From Artocarpus heterophyllus (Eukaryota; Streptophyta; Magnoliopsida; Rosales; Moraceae): a stretch of 64,000 nt of DNA. The notes below the pieces were generated by a model. That model saw only the letters and a program-made list of their open reading frames with translations. It did no database searches and was not told the origin of the DNA. A program made the position numbers and the translations under genes. Where the stretch lies: assembly GCA_025403435.1 (NCBI GenBank), contig CM046348.1, positions 14,446,034 through 14,510,033 on the forward strand. Reading direction: 5' to 3'. Positions 1 to 12,044 of this stretch are shown here, in pieces (positions within the stretch are counted from its first letter, which is position 1; the number at the start of each line of letters is the position of its first letter).

Positions 1-61
1 TATATATTTACTTGGGAGCGTTACTAATATGTTACTTTTTATTTTGTTCTAACAGGACAAC

Positions 62-3000
62 ATGTCAGTTGTTCCAATATTCTACAAAATGCCTTACAGA
101 GATCAAACTCAACAAGTACAATGTATAACAAGACAGAGTGAGAAAGCCCATAGGAGCGAGAGAGGTTTTAGGACAATGGCTGAAGCAACTGCTCTGCAGG
201 CTATGTCCTGTGATTCCGAACACCATCGAAGATCGTTTTCAGGATTCGATTCGCAGAGCAGAGTTCGGTGTTTGTCTGATTCTAGCCCCAATGACAAGCA
301 GCTGAGTTCAGGTTTTCCAGTATGCTACAAAATGCCCTACAGAGATCGAAATCAACAAGTACAATGTATAACAAGACAGAGTGAGAAAGCCTATAGGAGC
401 GAGAGAGTTTTTAGGACAATGGCTGAAGCAACTACTCTGCAGGCCATGTCCTGTGATTCCGAACACCGTCGAAGATCGTTTTCAGGATTCGATTCGCATA
501 GCAGAGTTCAGTGTTCGTCGGATTCTAGCCCCAACGACAAGCAGCTGAGTTCATTGTCATCTTATTTTGGAAAACTTCAAGATGACAACAAAAGTGAACC
601 TTCAATACAAAGCAGTACTAATCAATTAAGCTCAAAGAAGAGGTTGGAAATTCTAGATGCATATCTTGACAAGCTTGATAAAGGTAAAAACTAACTAAAT
701 CTAATACCAAACCTCTCTCTCCAAATATAGGAGACAATATTTAACTGGCAAAATTTTTGCAAATTTAGCAAATTCAGAGGCAAACTTGGAAGAAGATAAC
801 GCAAAGCTCGTTGAGACGACATCGTCTTCTTTTGATGAGGATTCAATCAAAGGCAGCGCAGTTTCAAAACCATTCTTTACTAATGAAGATTCTGATAGAG
901 GCAACGAAGCGATTCAAGCGAAAACAAAGAGTTGCATGAATCATAGAAATAAAAATGTTCAGAAGAGCTCTCAAATGTTGCAAGAAGACGATGAAACCTC
1001 GGATCTTTACTTAATGTGAAAACACTACTTTTTGCCTAGAAGTACTTTTGTTGGTATAATTATCAGCAAGTAGAGTATAACTATTCAGTTTCTAACACTT
1101 GTTTATTTCATTATTTTGGTTGCAGAAGCATATTGGCTTCTATAAACATTGCAGTTTTTCTGTTTGAAATTGCAAGTCCAGTTAGGAACTCCGAACTAGA
1201 GCTATCTTCACTGCCATTACTATATGGAGCAAAGGTCAATCATTTGATCCTGGTTGGAGAATGGTGGAGGCTTGTGACGCCAATGTTTCTGGTACAAGAA
1301 TGACAATTGGGTTCGTGTTTCCATTCTGTATATAGCCACTTTGACATTTATCTTGTTTATAATCATCCCCACAATTACCGATTGGGTTAATGGCATTTTC
1401 AGTCCTTACAAATACCAGGCCTACCTATGAAAATTTTTCAAATTAGTCATATCCGTTCATCCGACTATTAAAATCTCGAGGAAACAAGGCATGAGAGGAC
1501 CATTTACGATCTAGAAGGGCTTAATTTTGTAATTTTACATGTTTAGGCACAGCTTTTAAGAATGAACTTGTGTCTTCTCTGTCAAGATTTTTATAGTCAG
1601 ATGTAAAAAAGGACTAGTTCAGGGATTCATTCTTAGATTTTAAGAGTCGATGATTAAAATGAGATTCAGATATAATTTGGGGACTAAAAATGGTATTAAT
1701 TCTTAACAAATTGCTCTAACTTTGTTGTTCTTGCATGCCAAAGAGATAGTCGTTCCATTTTTAGGGAAGTAAATTCCATGTCTCTATGACCATAGTTGTT
1801 TGAATACAGGTTATCCTTCAAATTTGAGTATTATTTGTAATTATAAGCTTTTTTTTAATCTATTTTGCTTGAAAATTGTTATTTTTTACATGCAGCACTC
1901 AGGATTTTTTCACATTGCTCTTAGTTGTTGGGCGCTTCTCATATTTGGGCCTAAAGTCTGCAAAGGATATGGTTCTTTTACTTTTATCTTGATCTACATT
2001 CTTGGAGGAATCTCTGGCAACTTGATTAGCTATCTTCACACACCAGACCCAACTGTTGGTGGGACAGTAAGCAGCTAAAAAAACCTTTTTTTTTTACTTC
2101 TCTATAGATTTCTCCATTAGATATTGATAAAATAACCTGTCGGTAAGTATATGTTTTCCAACTGTCAAATTTATAAAGTGTGTATATATATATATATATG
2201 TATGTATGATTTTAATGAGATCTAATGGTTTAAAAATTGTGTCATACCAGTGGGTATTCCCACCAAAGAAAAACCATTCAAATATTATCTATTTCTCATT
2301 TTATTCGGCATATAAAATTTTTGGAGTCTCATCCACTCCTTTAGGAAGGAAAAATTTGTTGCTCAAGTGTTTTTTTTTTTTTTTTTTTTGGTGTTTGTTA
2401 CTTTTTGAGCTCTGATTGATATGCCTGGTGTCTTCTTTGTCCAGTTTTCATATCATTTTGTACTGTGAACCAAGCCTATTATTTTATGATCACAGGGACC
2501 AGTGTATGCCATAATTGGAGCTTGGCTGATTTATCAGAACCAAAACAAAGATGTCATTGCAAAGGATCTTTCGGAGAGTATGTTCCAAAAGGCGATAATC
2601 GCTACAGGTCTTGGCTTGATACTGACCCATTTTTGTCCAATTGATGAATGGTAAGTTATGCATTATTTAAAGAAGAGAGTTTTTAAAGGGTATGCTACAG
2701 ATACTAACTCGTTGACCGATTTTGGAAAAAAAAAAGTTTGGGACATCACTGGTGCTAAACATCGTAACTAATAAAAAGCATATTCTACCTGTGGTCTCTA
2801 TGTTATAGAATACTAATATGCAGGGCTCGCTACCATCGGCATCCCTTGACATTGTTCGTCACAATTTTGAATACCAATTAATGGGACAACACACTTGTCA
2901 AAATCAAATTGGTTGAACAAGACATGCATAACTAACTCAAATATGGTTTGCCAAATTATATCCTAACAAGTCAATTGTCATTTGAGAGATGAAATATATG

Positions 3001-3361
3001 GAAGGAGAAACTCAATTCGAGAGACATGCTCAAAATGGAACTGCATCTATCTAAGGCATCATGCATGCAAAACTCAATTTAGAGGGGAACATAAGAGTAA
3101 CGTGAAATTTTATTTTTAAATAGGTCACATTTTGGAGCAGCTTTCACTGGTGTAGCATATGGCTTCCTTGCATGCCCAACACTTCAACTGGGTGATGCGG
3201 CTTCAAGAAATGGACAAGAAGAAGGAATAACACTAGTAAAACGACAAGCTGATTCTTGCAAATCTCTGCTCTTGTTTGGTGTCTTTGTCGTCGTTTTAAG
3301 CTCTTTATTCTTCATTGTCGAACCTCCATTGAACGATCTAGTAGCCGAAAGCTTTTTATAG
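62..3361 (+). CDS. Rhomboid-like membrane protein, probably plastid, protease-dead
   Basis: Six coding exons are modelled: 62-683, 769-1015, 1126-1291, 1896-2066, 2496-2650 and 3124-3361 (532 aa). All junctions are GT-AG and in phase. The first visible exon follows an AG at 54-55, so an upstream leader exon may lie outside the window. Residues 1-275 or so are a polar, serine-rich N-terminal region, then comes the rhomboid domain: EWWRLVTP before TM2, HSGFFH at about 346-351, GGTG at 400-403, and SHFG with His456. The overall layout resembles plant RHOMBOID-like proteins of the RBL9 type, which are placed in chloroplasts (family knowledge; no targeting prediction was run). The usual GxSG serine is threonine (T402) and the HxxxxHxxxN asparagine is serine, while the second-site histidine is kept. 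Proteolysis is therefore unlikely and a pseudoprotease role is inferred. The N-terminal region carries a tandem duplication. Confidence 0.85.
67..552 (+). repeat. 243-bp in-frame tandem duplication inside the rhomboid exon
   Basis: Two adjacent 243-bp copies (about 67-309 and 310-552) encode 81-residue units that both run from a YKMPYRD motif to SSPNDKQLSS. Only scattered substitutions separate them. Because 243 is a multiple of three, the reading frame is kept and the disordered N-terminal region is lengthened. Confidence 0.95.
1386..1702. mobile_element. Short inverted-repeat element in rhomboid intron 3
   Basis: The left end (GTTAATGGCATTTTCAGTCC) and the right end (GGGGACTAAAAATGGTATTA) are imperfect inverted copies enclosing about 317 bp without coding capacity. 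This suggests a degenerate MITE or Mutator-like element. Target duplications are not clear. Confidence 0.5.
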
Positions 3362-5592
3362 GTGTAGGAACAAGGATACAACAAGTTCCAAAGTTTGCAG
3401 GCTCGTGTAGAATGAGAGCATCCTCTGTTTTTGAAACAAACACAAGTTTGTATATATGAAATAAGCTTTTTGTTTTTGTTCTTCTTTTTTGGGCAGTCTT
3501 GCTTGTTTATTGCTTTGTATTCATGCAAATAATGTTTGTCATCTTTTTTTTTTCTTTTCTTTTTGTGTGTGCTTTTGTGATAGAGAGATTGAAATATGTC
3601 TTTCATGTATTTGGAGCCAAATGACATAAATGAAATGAGAAAACACAATTTTGAAAAATAGTACATCACCACAGCGCCAATGACCTATAAATAGAATAAA
3701 GGGTCTTTATTTGGGACCTAACTCTCATGGATGAGAATCCCATGAATCTAACCAAGACGACTTCCATACTTCAAACTTCTTTATTGAGCTATTAAAACTT
3801 TCTTCCATTAAATTTCCCTTTCCTTGTTATCCTGCTCTTTCTCTAGCCATTTCACTTAGTGTTTGAGGATTGTTAGGCTGACTTAGCATCGAGAAATTGC
3901 TAAGTACCACACAGTCGTTTTATGAGAAGATCGGACCGTGACATTATGCTTCTTTTATTCTACTATCTAAAAATAAACTCAAAATATAAGCTATCTTAAA
4001 TGGGCTCATAAAAGAGATGACTTTATGTAGAGGTACTTTTTACAATGCTTCAATTTAATTATATTAATTTCAATTTAAAAATGTCTAATTTAGACAATTT
4101 GATAGTTTTAAGTAATTTATTCGATTGTGTAATTGTGGTTTGAATTTGTATCGTCACTAAAAGTGCTCTCTGTTAGTACCAAGAAAGAAAGACATAAATC
4201 AATTTGAGCTAAAACACTATAACACTCTAGCATGTTTAAAAAAAATACTTAAAAATTTATCGGCTGTTTGGCAACGGTTTTCATTACACAGTTCTCACCA
4301 CAAATTCAGTTACGAACAGTGTAAAACTCTCACATGTTACAGTAACAATAAAAAAAACTGCTACAGTGTGAAGCCCTCACTGTTATAATAAAAGTAGTTA
4401 TAACTAATGGTTCTCACCATCCTTATAAACACAATTGGAAGCATAATTTACAGTTTAAACTGTGCTCCTAAATGCACAGGAAGTCCGAACATTATCTCCC
4501 GCGGATGCTGCCTATTTCCTTTCGCTTTTGCTGTTGCTGGGTGTTTGTAGCTCCGAACCTTTTTGACGGCAAACAACAACCCTACGTTCCACAAGAACTA
4601 GGAAGGATGGGTCCAATTCTGGCCTCATCAAGACACCAACTTTTTCGTCCTTCGGCCATACTTTTTCGAATGGGCTGTAAATTGTTGTCAAAAGTATTAA
4701 ATAGTTACGAGTCGCCCAACAAGAAAGCAAACAATCCCATCATGATTTTTAGAATTAGGCGTGGCACTTTTAAGGAAAGCAAGGCCAATGTATATACCCG
4801 TACACATGCATGATCTCCGCGTGTCAGAGTAGCGAACATCTGTTGTGCAAGTAAAGCAACAAAACACCTTCACGCTCTAACCTGACCCCTCTCTGTTTAC
4901 CCAAAAAAAAAATCAACTAGCAGAACTTTATTAAAAGAGTATGACCTCTGTTCTTTGCTCAAGCATCACTAGGAAAGCGACAGTAAAACGGACACTTGAA
5001 ATATCAATAGAATATTTGACAAAATTAGTTAAAATTATGATTAAAAATATTATAATATATGAAAAGTTTTATATTATAATAATTTTTTAATTTTTTATTA
5101 TAACATATGAATTTTTTTATTGTTTGAGTTAGAATTCATAAGTTTTAATTTACTTTGATAGACACCTTATTATTGACCAGTATCTTTTACTCATTATTTA
5201 TTATTAGGTATTTGATACATAGGTTATTATCGTTTGAATTTATACTTTTATTTTTTAAATTAGTGTTTAATAAGTAAAATAAAATATGGTTCAAAACAAT
5301 AAGGGTAACTTTAAAAATGCAAAACTTTTAGTTTTAAAAACTTAACCCCTTAAATTCGAACCGTTTTGAGCTATTTTTTTACAATAAAAACTCTTGTTAT
5401 TTTTGTGATATTTTCAAACAATAGTGTTTTGATCTGATGTTTTACACACCTTCACATTTCATTTTGGACAAAACCGTAAAAGTTCAAAAGCATTAGTTCA
5501 AAGCCACGCCAACTAGAACCCAGTACCACTTTACCATCAGCTATAAGCAAAACCCTTTTTCGTTTTTTTCCTTCACCAACTCCAAAACCGCT
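3362..5592. other. Intergenic region between the rhomboid and PM19-like genes
   Basis: AT-rich sequence. It contains the 3' flank of the rhomboid gene, one MITE copy near 4.26-4.44 kb and the promoter region of the PM19-like gene. The open frames here are not supported as genes. Confidence 0.6.
4262..4435. mobile_element. MITE, CTCACATGTTACAGTAAC family, copy 1
   Basis: Begins near GGCTGTTTGGCAACGG and ends near CCTTATAAACACAATTGG. It contains the family core ACTCTCACATGTTACAGTAA and the mirrored blocks GTTCTCACCAC and GGTTCTCACCAT. It is non-coding, and its boundaries are approximate. Confidence 0.6.
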
Positions 5593-5598
5593 TATAAA
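5593..5598 (+). promoter_or_regulatory. Candidate TATA box of the PM19-like gene
   Basis: TATAAA lies about 64 bp upstream of the start codon at 5662 and is followed by a T-rich leader. The spacing suits a short 5'UTR. No experimental start site is known. Confidence 0.45.
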
Positions 5599-5661
5599 CC
5601 CTTTTTTTTGGTTGCTCACTCTATCTTTATCTCTCCTTAGTAAAACATTACTAGCTCGGCT

Positions 5662-5825
5662 ATGGCGCATGGGAGGGGTGTTAGAGACTTGTTGGGTCCT
5701 CTTTTAGCAGTCAACTTGGTAGTCTATTTGGTCGTGCTCGGTTTGGCTGGATGGTCCCTTGACAAGTACATCAATGGAGAGCAGAACCATCCCCGTATGC
5801 CTTCTCTTTCTCTCCCTCTCTTTCC

Positions 5826-5860
<35 letters not shown>

Positions 5861-7346
5861 TCACATACAAGTATAAATATGATTTTTGAGAAATGGGTAT
5901 GTGTAATTTGTGTGGTTTGGTTAAAATATGAACAGTTTTTGGTGGAAATCCATCAACGGGCTTCATGTTGATGTTTGCACTGATAGCTGGGGTGGTGGGT
6001 GCTTGCTCTCTGCTGCCGGGGCTGTTGCACCTGCGGGCATGGCGTGGTGAGAGTTTGGCATCTGCATCTGCGTTGGCACTCGTGTCTTGGGGTTTAACAG
6101 CTCTTGCTTTTGGGTAGTTTGTTTGGTTCCGCATAAGTAATGGGGTTCTTTCTTTAGGCATATGCCACCAAATAAAGCTTGAATTGATTTATATTATTAA
6201 AAAATAATTATAAAAACTATTATGTTATATTATTATACTATAATTTATAGTGTCATATATATACTCAGTATAAATTAGATTTTATAAAAATAAGAGAGGT
6301 TTTTTATTCCTACTAAAAATATATTAGTCTTTTTAAGTTATGTTGTCATCTTTATTCGTAGCATTTAATTATATAATTTTTTAAATATGACATAAATCAA
6401 TCCATACAAAAAAAAAAAATATGGTACAAAACATAAATATCTCTAATTTAATTCACATCCCAAAACGAAGTTACATAGTACTAGTTTCTATCTTTTAGGC
6501 CTAATTGTTGCTTTCTTGCAACAGACTTGTGTGCAAGGAGATCATATTAAGGGGACGCAGAGGAAAGCGCTTGGTAAGAGTGTGCCTCAGGTTTTTTTTT
6601 TTTTTAAACACAAACATCCCATATTTTGGGATGTGTGAAGGAACTTTTTTTAAGTATTGTTTTAATAAATATTCTAAATTTTTTTTGAAGCAATATTCTA
6701 AATCTTGTTGAATTGATAAAATGATCTTCTAAAAATATAGTCAATTGATTTATTGATTGATGGTCAAGCAATATAATAAACCTGTAGTAAATGTCAGCCA
6801 ATAATTTGTTGGTCAAGCAGTTGATTAACTTGGGTTGATTATCCCTTTCAAAAAAAAAAATTGGGTTAATTACTGATTGATCGGATTTGATAAACTAGTC
6901 ACCGACTATTTTCATTTAAAAAACTAAAACTAAAAATATATTCCAACATTTTTATAACGCGTTCCACCTATTTTCAGGGACAGTGCACCTACTCTCTGTG
7001 TGTTAAAATTTTTCCGGATTTACGTTGGGAAGATTTTTAGAACAATATGACAAATGCAAGAAATAGTAGAACTTCTCTCACTTTTTAACGATGGTTATGG
7101 TCTATTTGATGATGTTCTTGGTTCATTCTCTAACATCATGACTTTGGGCAGGAAACCTTGGAAGCCTTCATAGTGATATCGCTGCTGAGTCAGTTTCTCT
7201 ATGTGGTGCTACTGCATGGTGGGATGTACAGCGGCAGCTATGGTCCAGGTTACCGCAAACACGACGACCAACAAGAAGATAACCATCGCCATGGCATTTC
7301 CATGAGCCATCAAGGCCAGAACACTAGCACCCCATCTGTTATCTGA
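5662..7346 (+). CDS. AWPM-19 / PM19-like plasma membrane protein
   Basis: Four exons are modelled: 5662-5794, 5936-6113, 6525-6573 and 7152-7346 (184 aa), all GT-AG and in phase. Four hydrophobic segments are visible: LLAVNLVVYLVVLGLAGW, the stretch after NPSTGF, ASALALVSWGLTALAFG, and AFIVISLLSQFLYVVLLHGG. They are joined by the family motifs RAWR and VCKEI, and a hydrophilic His/Gln-rich tail follows GGMYSG. AWPM-19 proteins are small plasma membrane proteins linked to ABA, cold and desiccation responses, and rice PM1 was reported to promote ABA influx (family knowledge). The apparent stop right after exon 2 lies in the intron. The gene ends tail-to-tail with the RCC1 gene, about 270 bp away. 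Confidence 0.9.
5800..5862 (+). repeat. CT and TA microsatellites in PM19-like intron 1
   Basis: A pyrimidine (CT)n tract runs directly into a (TA)n tract within the 141-bp first intron. Such compound microsatellites are usually length-polymorphic. Confidence 0.85.
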
Positions 7347-7619
7347 CTTCCTTTTTGTATGTATATATGTATCTATCTGCTTGGTTGATAGACCTTTATC
7401 GGTAAAAATTTTGCCTTGCTATGAAAATCAACGACCTGTACCGGTACCAGCTTTTTGCATGCTTAAATCCCCAGAATATTATCATCCTTACATTGTTCTC
7501 TCTATGTTAATGTTAAAGAGTTCAAAGGGTATAGTTTAAGAGAACCCCACAAGTTTCCACAAAAAAGGGGTTTGATTAATTTTATCACATGTCCAAGCTC
7601 TCTTCATGCTTTGATTCAA

Positions 7620-10600
7620 TCAGTCTTTCCATTCCACAATTGCGAGCGTGTGGCGTCCTCCGCAAGCAACAAGCTTGGCTATCCAACGTCCCTCAGATGC
7701 GCTTCCGTTTGAGTTTGTGGGAGCAGCGATGTTTATGGGAACTTCCATTGGTTGTCCGGTTGTCACCTTCCTTCCATATCCTAGACGCCCATGGTCGCCT
7801 CTACCAAACTGCCAATGTCAAAATAAACATGTTGTCACAATTTAGCAGGGGAGAAGAGGATTTGATCTGTCGACGAAGTTTGAAGGGTAGGAGGGGGAAA
7901 GAAATAAAAAACAAACATTTGGAGTATTAGGATTATCAGAATTCTATGGTAGAGTGGTAATACACAATTCTGAACCGTTCGATCAAGGAAAGTTTTGGTC
8001 CGACCATTGACATTAGGAATCTATGATAACGAAGAGAATTACATAGTCAAAGGTAATAAATGTTGATGTTTTACAAAAGAAAAGCCAATAAGGAGAGCAA
8101 AAGCGCTTACTGAAAACATGCGTCCATCGCGCGTTAATGCAACCGAGTGGGTGCCTCCACAGGATACCTATACACAAATTAAAACAAGTGAGAAACTCGT
8201 AGCGATTTCTTGCTTTCAATTATCTTAAAAATAACAGCGTGGATAACTTGGTTACTTGATCAAACTCATATGAAAACAACAATTGTGACACCGTTTATTT
8301 CTAGCCTAGGTACCTGAACAATATCCTCTCCAGCTAAAAGATTAACCCTCTGTGGTACCATTTTACTGCTCTTGTCATTATCTCCAAATCCAAGTCTCCC
8401 ATGTTCCCCTCGTCCCCAACCATACACCTGGTATTAGAAGGCACAAGAGTAAAATGAAGATATAGTGAACTCCATAAAGGGAAAAAAGAAAAAAGAAACA
8501 AAAAAGAGAGATTTGGGGTGCAAACAAAAAAGAGCATTGGGGTGCAGGTGCAACATATTCAGCTAAACAATGTCAATTTATCATCTATGTCGAAGAAACA
8601 ATGTTTCATTATTACCAGAAGATGTTAACTTTATTTCCACACACTCGCATGCATGTGGGAATGAGAATAAGTCCCCACCATAAGGGGGAGATCACACACT
8701 CAAAGTAGTCATTTTCTCTCATTATCATGAATGGAGATGATACTATTGTAGACTTGAAAAAGGTTACAACTTTTGGACCTTTTTTACTTCTCAGCAATAG
8801 AAAGGAGATTAAAGGAAAATGCTCTTCTGTGCAAGTTTGACACCCTCCAAGCTACAACAGTGCATATTTTAAGATAGTACTAAATGCCTAGTATTCCAAA
8901 ACTACTATATCTAATTCCTTTTGCAGTAATCAGAAGAGTAGTCCCTGTCATCTATCAGTGTAAAATAACTAATATCGATGAACAGAACATCTTCTGTAAG
9001 AAGACACAGAGTATTTACCTCTCCTTCATGTGTAAGTGCAGTAGAATGCCATCCTCCAGCGGCAATATCAACCTGTTTTATGAGAAGAGAAAGCAACCTT
9101 ATCAAGTTTCTAAACATATAAAAAGAATATAAACATCAAACCAAAAAACACAAAAGAACCAAAGACTCATTTTCACCAAGATACACATAAAGATTGAGAG
9201 CCACCTATTTAAGCCATGTGATGCTTGCGAAGAAAAGGGGCCAACTTTAAAAGAAGATGGAGACAAAACAAATACTTTTAGACAACATTATACAAACCAG
9301 AGTAAGACCAGAAAGCCCTTGGACAGCAATAGGTTGTGACCTGGGTTGGGTATCTCCAGTCCCCAATTGTCCATATTCATTATTACCCCATGCCCATAAA
9401 GTACCATCCTCTTGGAGAGCCAAATTATGAAACGCCCCCACTGCAATCACACTGACCGCGTCAAGACCTTGCACTCTCACAGGAACAGAAATCTGTTTTC
9501 TGTAAAAGTTTACAAAGAAAAAGAAGAATAATCACCAACTAGTATATGAACTAAGAATACACAGATAAAAAGAGTTGTCTACTACAACAAGTACGCATTG
9601 AGTTTAAAGACACCCTTACATGTCTCCAGGAGGCCACGGTTGACCCCATGTCCATACATGCCCTCCACGAGTAAGTACCACAGAATGGGTACCTCCAGCC
9701 GCTACCTGTGATGCAAAAGATTAGAATATACCAACACACAATTAACATCGAGGCACAGTACTATATGGTTGCATTAAAAGACAAGACAGGCCAATAAAAG
9801 ACAGCGAGGGGTGTTACTGAGACTATTCGTTCAAAACGTCCAATAGTAAAAAAGATGGATCTGAAATAATCTCATTAGCAGCTACTAACAAAGTACCAAC
9901 TACCAATGCATCATTTACAAACAGGCAACATTAAACAAGACTAGAGTGCATATTGAGAAAACAATAAGAAAGATATATTATTATTATTATTATATCCCTT
10001 CAAACACAAACTAAATGTACAGTAACATAATATATATACATATATGTATGCATTCCTACAGGTAACATAATATATATACATATATGTATGCATTCCTACA
10101 GGTAAAATACCTGGCGAACTACAAGCTTTGGTGCACAACGCTGAGGAATCACTATATCCCTTCTTAAAGGCCTACCGGTGTCGTCCTTCCGCTCAGGTTC
10201 TTCCCCACACTGTCCATACTCATTCCCACCTGTTTCAATCATCCTATGATTGATCAACAACTAAATTCCCAAACATCCTCACCATTCACAAATGTGTGTT
10301 ATTATTATTATTATTTTTTTTTTTTGAGGAAACAATGTTGCATAAAGTTGTGAAGCTTTATTTGTTATTATAGGCTCTCGCACGATAAAAGACTGGAAAA
10401 AAAAAAAATAATGTATTGTACCCCAAGCGTAAGCTCTTCCTTGATCATCAACAGCCAAACAATGCCAACCACCGATAGCCGCCTACAAAATGGAACAAAA
10501 AAACCACTTTAACCGAAAGGAAAAAAGAACAGTAAAAAAAATTACAATTTCTGTCCAAAAATGAAGGGATTGGTTACCTGGACAATTTTGACATTGGAAA

Positions 10601-11097
10601 GAGCTTTGACCTGGCTTGGGATGTTTTCAGTTTTGGTTTCAGGAGGATGTCCAAGAGTCCCTCTTTGATTCCATCCCCATGTAAACAGCTATAAACACAA
10701 TCAAACAAAAAAAGTAAGAAACGAAACAAAAAAAAAAAAAAACTTTGATTAAGCAGCAAAAGAGAAAGAAAAGAGCGGACCTTGCCGTCTTCGCAAATGG
10801 CGAGGGAATTTCTGCTACCGGCGACGACAGAGCGGAGTTTCTGTGACTGAAGTGCTTCGACGACGCAGACCCATTCCTTCTCTTCGTTGCTTCCCAGCCC
10901 TAATTGCCCGTCTTCCCCTGAGCCCCTGTTTTTTCAAAACGCCATTTTCAATCACCATAATTATTTTAAAAAATAATTTTTTATTCACTAGCTTAGAGAG
11001 AGTAATAAGAGCGTGAAAAAAAAAAAAAGAATAAGAATAAGAAAAGAGAAAGAAAGAGGAGAGACCAAGCAATAAGTTTGGCGGTGTCGGAAGCCAT
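7620..11097 (-). CDS. RCC1-repeat beta-propeller protein, UVR8-like family
   Basis: Eleven exons on the minus strand: 11066-11097, 10781-10925, 10578-10688, 10422-10482, 10111-10229, 9620-9705, 9298-9499, 9019-9072, 8314-8427, 8111-8167 and 7620-7808 (389 aa). All junctions are GT-AG and in phase. The product is a run of RCC1 blades with signatures such as GSGEDGQLGLG, WGWNQRGTLGH, WGGNEYGQCGEE, WGNNEYGQLGTGD, WGRGEHGRLGFGD and FGRGDHGRLGYG, each followed by a CGGTHS, AGGWHS or GGRHTL strand. This fits a seven-bladed propeller. It looks orthologous to Arabidopsis At5g16040, not to UVR8 itself. RCC1 proteins act as protein or chromatin binding platforms; the specific partner is unknown. Start Met at 11097 gives MASDTAKLIAWG, matching the blade start. 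Confidence 0.93.
10021..10102. repeat. 40-bp perfect tandem duplication beside a splice donor
   Basis: A 40-bp unit rich in TATATATACATATATG and ending in CATTCCTACAG occurs twice back to back. It lies in the RCC1 gene intron, just inside the 5' splice site of the exon ending at 10111. The copies are essentially identical, so the event is recent. Confidence 0.9.
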
Positions 11098-11469
11098 TGA
11101 AGAGTGGGAGAATACGTAGAGAGAAAGGAAAGAGCGTTTGCTTCAAAAGAGAACAAAGCGTGTGAATGAGCTAGTTTTACACTAGACTTGTATAGTGGTG
11201 GGACTTGGAAGGTGCACGGTTCATGGTTCGAGTTGGGGCATAAAGGCAAACTAGCGAACCCGATGCGGAAATGCGTCACTGCTTTAGTGGAAAGCCAGAC
11301 CAACTGAAATAAAATAAGCTACCCCAATGAAACGATGTCGTTTTCAAATGAGCAGAAGCAATCGGATTGAGCTTTATGGTATTGGGTTTCTAAGCAAAGG
11401 AAGGCATTGGAGTATTCTTTTAATTTTCATCGACTAGTGATGATAATCATTGATGAGAAGAATAACACA

Positions 11470-11552
11470 TTAGTTTGTTTAAGACACTATGATATACGAG
11501 AGCTTTATATTATAACAACTAAAAGTTTAGTTTGAATTAAAATGGCCAAACA
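11470..11552. mobile_element. MITE family copy 2, truncated
   Basis: Carries the family block GAGAGCTTTATATTATAACA and ends in TGGCCAAACACAA. The left half is shortened. Assigned by resemblance to the better copies at 23.4 and 52.3 kb. Confidence 0.45.
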
Positions 11553-11571
11553 CAATTATTTTTCTCCACTC

Positions 11572-11930
11572 AAACATGTTTTCCCCTTTTCAAGTTTTCC
11601 CAATTTTCACCAGTAATGTGTGCGTGATGTGCGTCTAGTCTCTGTCTAGTTGGACAAATTGACATGTAACATTAAGAATGTTTGTTTTGTGCATGGCCAT
11701 AATTCCCCCTTTCATCAGTGATCAGACAAAAGGCCGGGGCATCGACTACCGAAGGCCTAAGGCATGGTGAAACATGTTTTTTTGGACTTAACATTTTTGC
11801 TTTTCTTTTAATGTTTTCCCGAATTATACGCCAGTAAAGAATGGGTGACGTGAACCAAGTCTTTTTGTCTTGTTAGACAAATTGACATGCGTCTGACAAA
11901 AGGCAGGGCATCGAATACTAAAGGAGTGGA
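11572..11930. repeat. Diverged direct duplication, about 160-190 bp units
   Basis: Two neighbouring segments (about 11572-11760 and 11774-11930) share, in the same order, AACATGTTTT, CCAGTAA, GACAAATTGACATG, GACAAAAGGC and GGGCATCGA. They look like an old tandem duplication with small indels. Confidence 0.65.
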
Positions 11931-11982
11931 ATATCTACGCGTTAAGATTCCATGCCGAGATTCAAGCAGCAGCAGAAACAAC

Positions 11983-12017
11983 AACGACGACAACAACAAC
12001 AACAACAACAACAACAA
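11983..12017. repeat. (AAC)n microsatellite
   Basis: A run of CAA/AAC triplets with a few imperfect GAC units at its left end. Confidence 0.9.
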
Positions 12018-12044
12018 ATGATTTCATTCCAAACAGCCTATTTA

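Noticed and set aside
3184..3672. Minus-strand open frame of 162 codons
   Set aside because: It overlaps the last rhomboid exon antisense and has Lys-rich low-complexity sequence from poly-T.
4472..4813. Open frame of 113 codons
   Set aside because: No recognisable domain or family motif, next to a MITE, and opposed by another frame.
6112..6117. Stop codon as C-terminus of the PM19-like protein
   Set aside because: It would remove the fourth membrane helix; a donor just upstream and two further in-phase exons restore the family length.
10815..11303. Minus-strand open frame of 162 codons
   Set aside because: It reads through the RCC1 exon 2 in another frame and through intron 1 and the promoter; the RCC1 model explains the region.
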